Counted from the first letter of the stretch, positions 29,820-42,680 are shown. The stretch is 64,000 bases of DNA from Chondrilla cf. caribensis (GCA_964020155.1 OZ026551.1:2782018-2846017); one strand, 5' to 3'. Notes: a model not told the origin generated them from the sequence alone. Program-made: numbers and translations.

Positions 29820-32800
29820 ATGACATTCTTCATCATTACGACTATTGTTTTATGCTGGAACGTTGGTAAGACCCTTCGACAGAAATGACGTATTTATCGA
29901 CATTTTAGTGAAGTGTACCTGTCTTTCTGCAATGATTCTAACAGCGGTGGTAGGTGTGTTCATTATTTTCAATTATTACCATTGAACCGTTCTAAAGGTA
30001 CCACTACTAGTGCTCGGATAGGAAAGTCTATGCCAGCACCATTCACTATCCTGACCAGTCCTGCTACAGTCACTGCTACTGTTGATAAGAGAGCGGTAAT
30101 AATTTGTAGTGAACCAGATGGTACTGTACGGTGGTATGGTCCTGACGGAGGAGTAGTACCATCAAGTGGAGGTGTTAGACAGGTGGGAACTAGCAGTGTA
30201 AGACAACTTTTGTTCACTAGTTACCAGTCATCTCAGGGAGGACAGTATCAGTGCAGAACAAGTAAAGATGGTACCACCAGTACACTGTATGTGACACTTG
30301 GTGAGTGAAATGTGTAGTATCTCTGAAAAGGGAGTTGTTCGCTAGGTAGCATCTTATGCATCTTACCACTGAGGAAGGTAGCAGTCAGCTGCCGAAACAT
30401 TTGGTGAAATAAATCATTTATGACTGGTGAAATTCCAATGAACTTATCCACAAGTGTAGTATCTGTAGTAATCTCCAACCTTACCTATTTCCAACATTAA
30501 TACATACCTCCTGTCATATTAATACTACGTGAAAATAAATGTCTATAAATGCCTTTATAGTTCTACTCATTAATAGAGTGAATGTAGCTTCAAGTTGATG
30601 TATTAACTTTTCATGATGACACACAATTCCTTATGAATTTTAGATAGTTATTGATTATCTGGATTCAAAAATGGAAATTAGGAAGATACAATATTCAATT
30701 CAATTCAATTCAATTCAAATATAATATATTTATACAATACTATTCAATATAATAGTATCTATAACTTTGTAATTTGTTGGTGGTTGTAAACACTATAATC
30801 ATAAATGTAAAATATTGCCACCATTGAACAGCTCAATACTCTAGTAGATGTGGACATTGCTAATAGTCATTATTAGTCACCTGACTCACCATCAATTAAA
30901 GAAATCATAGAATATAATCTAGTCCTAAGGGTTATTCTTGGTTCAAGCACCATTAATAAACAGATACTTCAATATCAGCACTGATACAGATACACAGCCC
31001 TGCAACTTGCTTAGTAACCTGTCTAATGCACTTCACTTGATCCCTACCTCATGTACACTATGTGAACCAATACTGATAGTCAGTACCGCTGATAAGAAGT
31101 GCAGCTTTGGTTTCAGATATGTACATGCAGTGTTCTCGCCAGGCCGAATTTGCAGGGTGGCCTGCCCTTTTTAGATTTGAAATTTGACTTTATTTGTAAT
31201 GATCCTTCCTTTCCTGAGACTGGCTAACAGTTTGTCCCCCTTGCGTCAGCTGTTTAGATAATGGGAGGCAATAAACGTATGCGCATATAGAGCAGACGGA
31301 TTGACACCATTTTTATGCATATTAATCAATCACGTTCGTACGTACCCGCACGTGTCAGTCGAAAGATCTTGCACCGATAATTAATTCGTATTTCTAATCT
31401 TGATGAGTGAGAGAAGTGCTGATAATGACCATTTACCCCAAGGTAAACGATGACTGACAGGATTTAATTCTGAATGGGGTAGTGATTTCCCATTTGTGCT
31501 GTATACTAAGGATGCATCTGGCGCTGGTGGCAAGTTTTGTTCTGCTGTTGTGCTGTTGAGGTAAAGCTCAGAAAAGGCATTGTGCAAGCTTTTCAAAAAT
31601 CCAGAATGCACAAATATTGTTTTTTTTTAATTGGTGCACTTACATGTATGTATAGGTGCTGATCTAGCAAGAAATTACCCACGCAACAATGCCCACATTA
31701 GACTACATTAGTGTAGTTTAATGTGTTAAAATGTTGTCAAATTTCAATTTTTTCATCATAGCCATCCTTGTCCTTGTGGTTCAGATATTTTTTTTAATAC
31801 TAGGGGTGTCTCAACACTGACATCGTGATACTATATAAATAGCCCATCACCCTTTTTTGATTTTTTTCTGGTGACTACACTGTGTACATGTACTTGGTAA
31901 CTAAGTAAGTTTGACTTGTCTGTGTGTGTTTGTTAAATGAAATGAAAATGCACAAATGTGATGAGTTCTTAGAGTGGTTAGTCTATTCCAGTAAGTGAGA
32001 AGCCCTTCTTATTGACAACATACATTATTATGGCAGCTTGTTCTCATAACAATTTTAGTGTCTGTTACACTTATCAATTAACAGACTAGCATACATACTA
32101 GTTGTGATAGGCACAGTGTAACTAATTTGGTGGTAGTATTCTGAATGGTGTTGAAAGTTTCAACTTATTACATACTAGAGTTTACATTGAAATGCAACAG
32201 CTTCGCTTGAAAGCAGGCACATGATATAAATATGATTGTGTGCTAGGACATTATGTATGGTAGCATGTAACAAGGGAATGGCTGCAGGTGGTTCCAAGGT
32301 ATCTCTTGTTAACTAGCTGCATGGGATGAGCTGTGTCTGTAGTGGCCAGGGAAGAATTGAGCATATAGTGTAGCAACAGTTGATCATCTAGGGTGTTTTT
32401 GAGCAAATGGACTGGAAAGTAGACTCTGATGTGTCATGATTACACATTGCACTATGAATATACATGTGGTTTCGCTAATGTATGTAAATATTTGTACTTT
32501 GTATCAGCTACTTCAACTTTGCCCATTGTGTTTCAGAGATGATTGTTGGACCCGCATCTCAACTAAGAAATGGCATATATAGTTGTCAAAAAGTCAATGT
32601 TATGGATATAATAATATATGCATACTTAGATACATACAAGCCAACTGCAACTCAAACACCAAAATTACTTGCTTCGCTTTTCAGCATGGCAATAATCATT
32701 ATTTATATTGAAGATTATAAGCATGATACTGAATTTAGAATGTGTTCTGCCCATGATTATTGCAGCAATGGATGTTTGAGTTGGAATATTATAGTCCCCT

Positions 32801-35800
32801 CACCTACATGGCTTTCATTGAATGGCTTCTTATATAGAAATGACTCCACATTATAGCACAACATAGGCATATGTACAACAATGCAATGCACACACTCTAC
32901 AATGTACATGTGCTTATACTGTGCTATAATGAGGAGATTTGTTTCTAAGAAGCTACGACAATTCATGCAAATACTATTGCACAACAATATAGTTGATTGT
33001 TGTGATTAGCTAGCACTGTTGTCTTCCCACCATACAATATGTAGGGAATGTCCAACTTGATATTGTCAATTATGATTAAAAATTGTACTTTCTATTTAAT
33101 TTCCTTACATTGACATATCTTACTAATGAATGTTTAATGAATTGTATTCTGTGGTATTCATTGCAGAACCAAATAATATATCCACTACAAGAGTAACAAC
33201 TGTGACCTCCCCCATGACACCGAAACCTAACACACCAACACCATCACCTTCCCCACCACAACTGCCCACCAAGGTAGAAGGTGTTAGAATTACTAGAACT
33301 GGACGAAGTTCATCTCCATCTTTGAGAGTGTCATGGACTGCAGTCAGTGGAAGTGGTATCACCTACACTGTATGTTACAGTACAACTAGTGGAACACAGT
33401 CTGATCCACCATCTGGTGCTAACTGTGGTGCTAGGAGAGTCGATGGTACATCTACCACACTGGGTCCACTTAGTATAGGAACCACCTACTACATCTGGGT
33501 GGCTGCTGTGTCATCAGGTGTACGAGGAGCATACAGTGATAGACAACAGGCAAGAACCCACAATGGTAAGTTCCAAACTTTATCAAGTACCTATAGTGTA
33601 GATATGCACTACATACTGGGGACTGGGACTCTTGGTGCACTAATCTTAGGTGTTTTGTATAATGTGTAAGAATCACCCTATTAATGTTATCTGCTAATCT
33701 AATGCTAATCCATATTTCAACTCTAAATTTGTGTTAGACAATTCAAAGTCAGACTGACCCAATCTACAATAATTGCTGTTGTTGAGTTTTTGTACGCTCC
33801 TTCTCTGCCCTCCTTGTCTATTTTCCTTGATACTTTGGTGTTTAATTTCTATGTGTGATTTTGTTATGATGCGTTACCACTGCCCTGTATTTATTCTAAT
33901 TAGATGGATAATGTTTGAGTTGGTTGATTAGCTTTATTCCAGTAATTTAATTGATTTTTTTTTCAAAATATATTAGTTTGGACTCTTTAAATTCAATACA
34001 CACAGAACCCAAAATGTAATTAAATTGAATAATTTAAAATTCAGTAAGTAAAAATGACTTACTGAAATGGTACCTACAAAATCCTGGACTTGCTGAATTC
34101 TGTACTCATTAAAATTGGTAGCTCTGATGTGTGTATATATATATTTTCTAATTATATACCAGTACCTTACCAGTATTTTATACCTACTGTGACATCACAT
34201 TAGATTTGTGTCACCTTTGAATGTTTGTAATTTCACCCATCCAGAAGACGTGCTAAGATGCATATCAAATCTAAGGGAATCCCAAATTATGAACTTATGA
34301 TATTAAGTATTCACCACTCTGTCTATCCTTCACATACGTAGTACCTTCAAAGGTTGGTTCTCTTACCCTCACCAAAGCAGCAAGATCAGGAAGACCAGCT
34401 CTTACAGTGACCTGGACTGCACCTCAGAGTGACCGTACCATCACTAAATACCGAGTGCAGTACAGAAGAAGTGGTACCACTAGTTGGAGTACAAAGGATG
34501 TGACATCAAGATCCACCACCCTGGAGAACCTCCCTGCTGGTACTGGTTATCAAGTTCAAGTGAGAGCTGTTTCTGATGTTGGAGCTGGTCCATACAGTGA
34601 TGTGAGGACACAAATTACACCTCGAGGTATGAATGCCACAACTGCTTCTGATGTAGTCAGATCTGGGGTGGATGCATAAAAGAATTATTCAAAATTCTTA
34701 TTGTAACATGCTGATACAGTGTAGAAGTAAAAAAACATAAAAAACCTGCTTTGACCCTCAATAGGACCCTGGATTTTGATTATGTGTACGTATGTATAGT
34801 TTAGCTAAGTATAAGTGACAAGGATACCTAATGTCACAACCTTTTTCGCAAGAAGTTTTGTATGTATATTTACCCTTACTTGAACACATATGCCTAGACT
34901 AGTAGTCCTGTTTTGTTGATTTTTCATGTACAACTTTTGTATGTATATGTATGTAATATGTATTAATTCATAGAAATCAGTAATTGGAATATTCAAGTAT
35001 GATGGACAACAATTTTTTGACTGCTGCACTCCATTCCTTCACATACATAGTACCTTCAAAGGTTAGTCGTTTTATACTCACCAAAGCAGTAAGATCAGGA
35101 AAACCAGCTCTTACAGTGACCTGGACTGCACCTCAGAGTGACCGTACCATCACTAAATACCAAGTGCAGTACAGAAGAAGTGGTACCACCAGTTGGAGTA
35201 CAAAGGATGTGACATCAAGATCCACCACCCTGGAGAACCTCCCTGCTGGTACTGGTTATCAAGTTCAAGTGAGAGCTGTTTCTGATGTTGGAGCTGGTCC
35301 ATACAGTGATGTGAGAACACAAATTACACCTCGAGGTATGAATCAACTGCTTCTGATGTAGTCAGATCTGGGGTGGATGCATAAAAGAATTATTCAAAAT
35401 TCCTATTTTAACATGCTGATACAGTGTAGAAGTAAACAAAACATAAAAACCTGCTTTTGACCCTCAATAGGACCCTGGATTTAGATAATGTGTATGTATA
35501 GTTTAGCTATAAGTAACAAGGATGCCTAATTTCACAACCTTTTATACAAGAAAGTTTGTATGTACATTTACCTTCATTGCACATACATATTAGTCTTGTT
35601 TAGTTGATATTTCAGGTACTGTATAAATGTTGTATTTATATATATGTATGTATATTATATATGTATGTACTAATTCATAGAAATCAGTAAATGGAATATT
35701 CAAGTATGATGGACAACAATTTATTGACTGCTACATTCCATTCTTTCACATAGTACCTTCAAAGGTTATCCCTCGTCCTGTCCTCACCAAAACAGCAACA

Positions 35801-38800
35801 GCAGGAAGACCAGCTCTGAGAGTAACTTGGACTGCACCAGGAAGTGAACGAAGGATCATCAGATACCAAGTGCAGTACAGAAGAAGTGGTACCACTAGTT
35901 GGAGTACAAAGGATGTGACATCAACATCCACCACCCTGGAGAACCTTTCTGCTGGTACTGGTTATCAGGTTCAAGTGAGAGCTGTTTCCGATGTTGGAGC
36001 TGGTCCATACAGTGATGTGGGGACACGAATTACACCTCGAGGTATGAATGTAACAACTGCTTTTGATGTATTCAGATCTGGGGTGGATGCATAAAAGAAT
36101 TATTCAAAATTCCTATTTTAACATGCTGATACAGTGTAGAAGTAAAAATACATAAAAAAAAACTGACTTTGATCCTCAATAGGACCCTGGATTTTGATTA
36201 TGTGTATGTATAGTTTAGCTATAAGTAACAAGGATGCCTAATTTCACAACCGTTTATACAAGAAGTTTTGTAGGTACATTTACCGTCATTGGAATACATA
36301 CTTATTAGTCCTGTTTAGTTGATATTTCAGGTATAAATGTTGTATGTATGTACTAATTCATAAAAATCAGTAAATGGAATATTCAAATATCATGGAAAAC
36401 AATTTATTGACTGCTACACTCTATTCTTTCACATAGTACCTTCAAAGGTTATCCCTCGTCCTGTCCTCACCAAAACAGCAACAGCAGGAAGACCAGCTCT
36501 GAGAGTAACTTGGACTGCACCAGGAAGTGAACGAAGGATCATCAGATACCAAGTGCAGTACAGAAGAAGTGGTACCACTAGTTGGAGTACAAAGTATGTG
36601 ACATCACGATCCACCACCCTGGAGAACCTTTCTGCTGGTACTGGTTATCAGGTTCAAGTGAGAGCTGTTTCCGATGTTGGAGCTGGTCCATACAGTGATG
36701 TGGGGACACAAGTCACACCTCGAGGTATGAATGTCACAACTACTTTTGATGTATTCAGATCTGGGGTGGATACAGAAAAAGGGTATTCAAATTTTCTATT
36801 TTAACTTGCTAAAACAGTGTAGAAACAAAACAACATCAAAAACCTGACTTTGACCGTCAATAGGACCCTGGATTATGATTATGTGTATGTATATTTTAGC
36901 TATAAGTAACAAGGATGCCAAATTGTACAACCGGCCGTTTATACAAGAAGTTTTGTACGTAGGTACATTTACCTTTATTGGAATACATACTTATTAGTCT
37001 TGTTTTGTTGATATTTCAGATATAAAATTGTATGTATATGTATGTATGTAATAATTCATAGAAATCAGTAAATGGAATATTCAAATATCATGGACAGCAA
37101 TTTTTTGACTGTTGCACTCCAATCTTTCACATAGTACCTTTAAAGGTTAGTCGTTTTACCCTCACCAAAGCAGCAAGATCAGGAAGACCAGCTCTTACAG
37201 TGACCTGGACTGCACCTCAGAGTGACCGTTCCATCACTAAATACCAAGTGCAGTACAGAAGAAGTGGTACCACCAGTTGGAGTACAAAGGATGTGACATC
37301 AAGATCCACCACCCTGGAGAACCTTTCTGTTGGGACTAGTTATCAAGTTCAAGTGAGAGCTGTTTCTGATGTTGGAGCTGGTCCATACAGTGATGTGGGG
37401 ACACAAGTTACACCTCGAGGTATGAATGTCACAACTGCTTTTGATGTAGTCAGATCTGGGGTGGATGCATAAAAGATTTATTCAAAATTCCTATTTTAAC
37501 ATGCTGATACAGTGTAGAAGTAAAAAAACGTAAAAAAGCTGACTTTGACCCTCAATAGGACCCTGGATGTTGATTATGTGTATGTATAGTTTAGCTATAA
37601 GTAACAAGGATGCCTAATTTCACAACCTTTTATACAAGAAAGTTTGTATGTACATTTACCTTCATTGGAATACATATTAGTCTTGTCAGTTGATATTACA
37701 GGTACTGTATGAATGTTGTATGTATATGTATGTATGTACCCCAATGCGTGGGCGTTTCAATCAACTACAAAAGTGCCGACAGGAGTACATTTGCGATGTT
37801 TTCGTAAGTGGCATTATTTAATCTAACAAGCTTCGGCTAGTTACTGAGCGAACGACGAAACTCGCCAAACCCACGAGCCTTGGAATATTTACCGAGCGAA
37901 CGAAGAAGCTTGCCGAACCCAAAAGCTTCAAAATATTCTCCAAACGAACAAGGGAAACTTGCCAAACCCACGAACCTTAGAATATTTACCGAACGAATGA
38001 GGAAACTTGCCGGAACCAGGAGCCTTAGAATATCTACAGAACGAACAAACGAAATAGGAAACTTGCCAAAATAACGAGCCTAGGAGTATTTACTTTACCG
38101 AACGAAAGAGGAAACTTGCTGAAACGAGGCTGAGAGTATAAAATTTACCGAACGAACGACGATTGCTGCAGTGTTATTAGGCCTTCTTGTTGCTCTTCGT
38201 TGAAAACTTCAATCGATAGGCCTACCAGCCCACGTAAATGAATGTGCCTACGGGGTACATACTAGTTATACCCCGCTCGATTCATAGAAATCAGTAAATG
38301 GAATATTCACATATGATGGACAACAATTTATTGACTGCTACATTACATTCTTTCACATAGTACCTTCAAAGGTTAGCCCTCGTCCTGTCCTCACCAAAAC
38401 AGCAACAGCAGGAAGACCAGCTCTGAGAGTAACTTGGACTGCACCAGGAAGTGAACGAAGAATCATCAGATACCAAGTGCAGTACAGAGAAACTGGTGCC
38501 ACTAGTTGGAGTACAAAGTATGTGATATCAAGATCCACCACCCTGGAGAACCTCCCTGCTGGTACTGGTTATCAGGTTCAAGTGAGAGCTGTTTCTGATG
38601 TTGGAGCTGGTCCATACAGTGATGTGGGGACACAAGTCACACCTCGAGGTATGAATGTCACAACTGCTTTTGATGTATTCAGATCTGGGGTGGATGCTGA
38701 AAAGGGATATTCAAATTTTCTATTTTAACTTGCTAAAACAGTGTAGAAACAAAACAACATCAAAAAAACTGATTTTGACCCTCAATAGGACCCTGAATTT

Positions 38801-41478
38801 TGATTATGTGTATGTATATTTTAGCTATAAGTAACAAGAATGCCAAATTGTACAACCATTTATACAAGAAGTTTTGTAGGTACATTTACCTTCATTGGAA
38901 TACATACTTATTAGTCTTGTTTTGTTGATATTTCAGATATAAAATTGTATGTATATGTATGTATGAAACAATTCATAGAAATCAGTAAATGGAATATTCA
39001 AATATCATGGACAGCAATTTATTGACTGCTGCACTCCATTCCTTCACATAGTACCTTCAAAGGTTAGTATTCTTACCCTCACCAAAACAGCAAGATCAGG
39101 AAGACCAGCTCTTACAGTGACCTGGACTGCACCTCAGAGTGACCGTACCATCACTAAATACCAAGTACAGTACAGAAGAAGTGGTACCACCAGTTGGAGT
39201 ACAAAGGATGTGACATCAAGATCCACCACCCTGGAGAACCTCTCTGCTGGGACTAGTTATCAAGTTAAAGTGAGAGCTGTTTCTGATGTTGGAACTGGTC
39301 CATACAGTGATGTGGGAGTACAAATTATACCTCGAGGTATGAATGTCACAACTACTTTTGATGTATTCAGATCTGGAGTGGATGCAGAAAAGGGGTATTC
39401 AAATTTCCTATTTTAACATGCTGATACAGTGTAGAAGCAAGTAAATGTCAATAAACTGACTTTGGCCCTCAATAGGATTCTGGATTTAGAATATTATGTG
39501 TATGTATATTTAAGCTATAAGTAACAAGAAAGCCAAATTTTACAACCTTTTCTGCAAGAAGGTTTGTGTGTACATTTATACATTCATTGGAATGCATACT
39601 TAGAGTCTTATTTTGTTGATATTTCATGGACGTAAGTTCATGGATGAAATTAGCTTGCTACCTTTTCTGTTTATTTAATCCTTTCCTCCAGCTCCTGAAA
39701 AGCCATCCAATATAATCATCACTAACTATACTAGTTCACTAATTGTGCAATGGGATGAAGAAAGAGAAACACAATATATGATGTACGTACAGAATGGAGC
39801 TTCCATGGAAACCATTACTTTTAAAGATGTTACAACACCCTACAATATCACTGGACTGGAATCAAACATAGAATACACTGTGGTTGTTGAGGCTTACAAC
39901 TCACTGAGGAGTACCAATGGCAGCAAAATAGGATGTACTTTACCAGAAGGTTGGAGTGATTAAGAATACATAAAGATCATTTATGCACATGTGTGGATGT
40001 GTCTATTGGTGTACGTTTCTTCCTGTTCCTATATAATAGTAATCTATTTTCATGAATTTGAAGCTAACGTATTATTCATCTTTCATTTATAATATCTACT
40101 CTCCTCCATTCAGTTCCCGGGAACTTCATTCTACAAGTAATAACATCCACCTCCATCAGAGTGACATGGACCCCTCCTCCCAATGCTGAACGTCTACCTC
40201 TCACCTATCATGTTGGCTACTTCTCAGAGTTTACTACTGAGATGTCTACATCCACCACAGAACTGTCCCTGATCCTCACTGGTCTACATCCATTTGATGA
40301 GTACACAGTAACTGTTGAGGCAGAGAATAATGGAGGAAGAGGAGGACCTGTTGTGAAGAAGGCTACAACTTTGAGTGCTGGTATGTGTCTTGTCTTGTAT
40401 TTGCTACACATATCATATGAATGGATAAGGGCTAGTTTGTAGTTTTACTGATATCAAAATTCTATTTTATGAAAGTAGTCTGTAGAAGGTCTGCAATAAT
40501 CCTGCTGATAACAATAGGGCTACCTAATGTATATGTTCTTAGTCTATCTCTGAATCGCTAATGTTGTGGAACTTATTTCAGTAATTCTGAGGAAATACAA
40601 TACAATGTTGAAAATTTGCATCAATTATATTAAACTATTTCCAAATATGTGGAGCACTATATTCATGTAATATCAATGTACCGCATGTAGATACATACAT
40701 ATATGTCAATATTGTATTGTAATCAGATGTAATTACTCGATTGCTCACTAGCCCCAGTACTGGCTCCAGTGGTGACATCTCCTGTTGAACCCAGATCAAG
40801 AAGTGCTCCTCTTCAGTGGTCGTTGCCACCAAAGAAGGGTAGAAATGGGATCATAACCGAGTACATAGTGGAATTGTGGGTGTATGTCACAGAGGACAGA
40901 GAGTTCAAGAGCATAAGGAATATCACTGTTCCCAATGACCGACCTCCTGACATAACATACCTTGTGACTGGTCTAACACCATATACAAGATATGCTTGGA
41001 AGGTGGCAGCTGTCAATGATGCTGGAGTGGGTGTTTTGACAAGCTCATATGTTTTCAGAACTTTGGATGATGGTGAGGAAATATTGTTGTTATGTTATAT
41101 AATATAGCTACTAGTCTTTCTTCCAATGTGTCTACCCAGTTCCTGGTCCAGTGTCAAACTTGTCCTACAACATAACATCAAACACTTCAGCAGTGATAAT
41201 GTGGAGCGAGCCTGAAGAACCAAATGGAGTCATTACTGGATATGATGTGGTATATGGTGTGTATGAGGAGGATAATAGCACTACAGTCAATGTGAAGGGA
41301 TTGATGCTCACAATAGGGAATTTAAGTGAGTTGTCTCATACTTCAACTTATGTGTAACATATCATGCTCTAGAAATTACCTTTAGTCCCTGAGAGGCCAA
41401 TAGAGGTGTCTGTTAGTGCTAGGACCAACATTGGCAAGGGAAAGAATGTATCTAAAATCTTCTTTACATCGGAAGGAG
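29820..41478 (+). CDS. Gene C: Ig plus FN3 type I receptor, exons 1-15
   Basis: Exons: 29820-29865 (signal, MTFFIITTIVLCWNVG), 29998-30300 (Ig), 33167-33565 (Thr/Pro-rich linker plus FN3), 34342-34626, 35051-35335, 35754-36041, 36437-36724, 37135-37419, 38361-38648, 39052-39336 (seven near-identical FN3), 39692-39949, 40114-40380, 40752-41072 (FN3), 41140-41325 with 41386-41478 (one FN3 split by a 60-nt intron). All are phase 1-1 and open. Joined to 53535-53816, 54462-54588 and 54863-54980 the frame stays open for 1,467 aa. It would be a plasma-membrane protein with one Ig, twelve FN3 domains here plus one downstream, a TM and a tyrosine-motif tail. Relative to genes A and B one FN3 exon is deleted (scar at 39625). 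The route to the 3' exons crosses the palindrome's left arm. Confidence 0.88.
29998..30300 (+). CDS. Gene C N-terminal Ig-like domain exon
   Basis: 101 codons, phase 1-1, donor gtgagt. The Ig core is present: Cys in VIICSEP, Trp in VRWYGPDGG, and GGQYQCRTS with the Tyr-x-Cys of the last strands. This intact copy shows what gene B has lost. In this family the single Ig domain is the most membrane-distal module and so a plausible ligand-binding head; that role is inferred. Confidence 0.88.
30323..30453 (+). mobile_element. 131-bp insertion with hammerhead-like core and 11-bp target duplication
   Basis: The intron after the Ig exon is interrupted relative to gene B (about 9170). The insert is flanked by GTGTAGTATCT at 30312-30322 and 30454-30464. 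It contains CTGAGGA, then a 6-bp stem GGTAGC/GCTGCC with loop AGTCA, then GAAAC. This resembles the CUGANGA - stem II - GAAA core of hammerhead ribozymes, with one extra A before stem II. Stems I and III are not convincing, so activity is doubtful. Confidence 0.6.
31128..31882. mobile_element. hAT-like non-autonomous element
   Basis: 755 bp in the gene C intron after the Ig exon. It is flanked by TGTACATG (31120-31127 and 31883-31890). Ends are CAGTGTTCTCGCCAGG and, reversed, CAGTGTAGTCACCAG. Empty sites occur at about 26680 and 61145. No transposase is visible. Confidence 0.8.
31883..33166. other. Rest of the long gene C intron
   Basis: A copy of the 'gagtggttagtctattccag' module lies at 31971. 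Otherwise AT-rich sequence without recognised exons. The frame at 32539-32856 has no recognisable domain or splice context. Confidence 0.5.
34342..39336 (+). repeat. Tandem FN3 exon-plus-intron array, seven units of about 690 bp
   Basis: Exon starts are 709, 703, 683, 698, 1226 and 691 bp apart. The long interval contains a foreign insertion of about 540 bp, so the true period is about 690. Introns are as similar as exons ('gaccctcaataggaccctgg', 'tttagctataagtaacaa'). Two exon types are recognisable by PQSDR-ITKY and PGSERRIIRY, in the order P, P, G, G, P, G, P. Gene A has two units (732 and 1438, types P and G). Unequal crossing-over or gene conversion is the likely cause. Confidence 0.85.
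37738..38280. repeat. Insertion carrying about six tandem repeats of roughly 50 bp
   Basis: Foreign block in one intron of the FN3 array, absent from all sister introns. About 37845-38160 holds degenerate units containing 'accgaacgaa', 'gaaacttgcc' and 'gagccttagaatattta'. The flanks contain 'gtacccc' on the left and its reverse near 38255. Base composition is richer in GC than the intron. Family unknown. Confidence 0.7.
39618..39640 (+). other. Deletion scar carrying the last bases of a lost FN3 exon
   Basis: Intron text 'gttgatatttca' joins directly to 'tggacgtaagttcatggatg'. The latter is the end and donor of the FN3 exon at 2418-2681 in gene A. About 1.35 kb containing that exon has been deleted in gene C; phase is kept because the exon was 1-1. 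Confidence 0.75.
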
Positions 41479-41557
41479 GTGGGTCTAGCAAAAGAATAAA
41501 CATAGTCCAGTGATAACTGTATGTAATGTGTGTAAACTTTATCATTATATATGTACG

Positions 41558-42510
41558 GTACTAATTATATTATAAAACTGAACGTTCTACGGGCGTACCC
41601 GTTTCGTACAAACACCTGTGAAACGGATACGTGTATGGGCGTACCTGTTCTCTTGTTTACACTATACCGTAATCAACACCTCCTGTAGATATATAGTAGT
41701 GCTGGGACGATTAATCAATAAATCTATTTTTATTTCAAATCTGATAATCGTTAATAGTGCAAGCAAATTGATTAATAACAGGAAGTAATTAAGTGAGTGG
41801 ACCAGGCAGCCACCCCCACCTTATTACCCAGACCTTCACTCCATGGGCTCAGTATTATACCTGAAATGCAAAAAGGACTCTATGGACTTCACTTCATGTC
41901 TATTGGATGACTTCTCAGTCTAATGAAGTGGGAGTGGTTTCCGGTTACGCCCACTTAATTACTTCCGGTGATTAGTCGACTAATCAATTGGTTAATATGT
42001 ACTAATAATTGATTTGAAAATTTCAGCTGATTCCCAGCTGTAATATATAGATATAAATATTGTTACATATTATGTATTAATTTTTATAATGAAGTGTTAT
42101 TTCAAAATGATCTAAATCAAGCACGTACATTTTACTCCTGTCATGTGTGTTCATCGGAGTATCGTGGATAGCAAGGGGTCATACGATTCGCTCTCAAGTA
42201 GTTGTTGGAGTTCGACCGCGCTCGTTTCATTGTCATCTTCTGTGTAGCTTTCTCCCAAGCGACGATAAAAGAGAATTCACTGTTTCACGTAACTCGAATA
42301 AACCATCATCTAACAAACTGTAACACCGTGAACTAGAGATACATAGGTGTCACTCTAGGTATCACAACGTAAGTGTACAATTTTTTGCAATCGTCAAGTT
42401 CGGCAACTCGTTTTCTGAACGCCCATTACCGTTTAGTGGGTACGGGTACGGAACGGGTACAGGTTGCCCATTCCATACCCATAGAACTTTCAGTTCTATA
42501 TGATTAGTAC
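41558..42510. mobile_element. Fold-back element with long inverted ends
   Basis: Left end GTACTAATTATAT..ACTGAACGTTCTACGGG; the reversed right end starts GTACTAATCATAT and continues through ACTGAAAGTTCTATGGG. It interrupts the gene C copy of the 'gtgataactgtatgtaat..gtggcatgttg' intron repeat. Internal motifs of the form ACGGGTAC recur near both ends. No coding capacity is visible. Confidence 0.65.
41697..42042. mobile_element. hAT-like MITE nested in the fold-back element
   Basis: 346 bp flanked by ATATATAG (41689-41696 and 42043-42050). Ends are TAGTGCTGGGACGATTAATC and, reversed, TACAGCTGGGAATCAGC. The CTGGGA terminus and 8-bp duplication fit hAT. Confidence 0.75.
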
Positions 42511-42578
42511 AGTATGTGGCATGTTGTGTGGGCAGAGCAAAGACTGAAGTGTGCATTTGTCCATGCATTTGGAATTTT

Positions 42579-42680
42579 CACTGTGGTGAATCGTACCTTA
42601 TTCCGAACAACGGAAACAAATGAGAAGTAGACATGCCTTTATACTACTGTACTTGTGAGATTTCTCAATGGATCTCGCGC
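42579..42680 (-). promoter_or_regulatory. Orphan receptor promoter facing gene C in antisense
   Basis: Minus-strand copy of the core promoter: TATAAAGG at 42636-42643 and TTGAGAAATCTCAC just upstream (about 42656-42669). The copy stops 3 bp before where the ATG should be, so no signal exon follows. If active it would transcribe the 3' part of gene C in antisense. Confidence 0.55.

Noticed and set aside
30323..30453. A full hammerhead ribozyme
   Set aside because: Only the CTGAGGA-stem-GAAAC core is seen, with an extra A. No convincing stem III pairing or cleavage site was found, so I report only a hammerhead-like motif.
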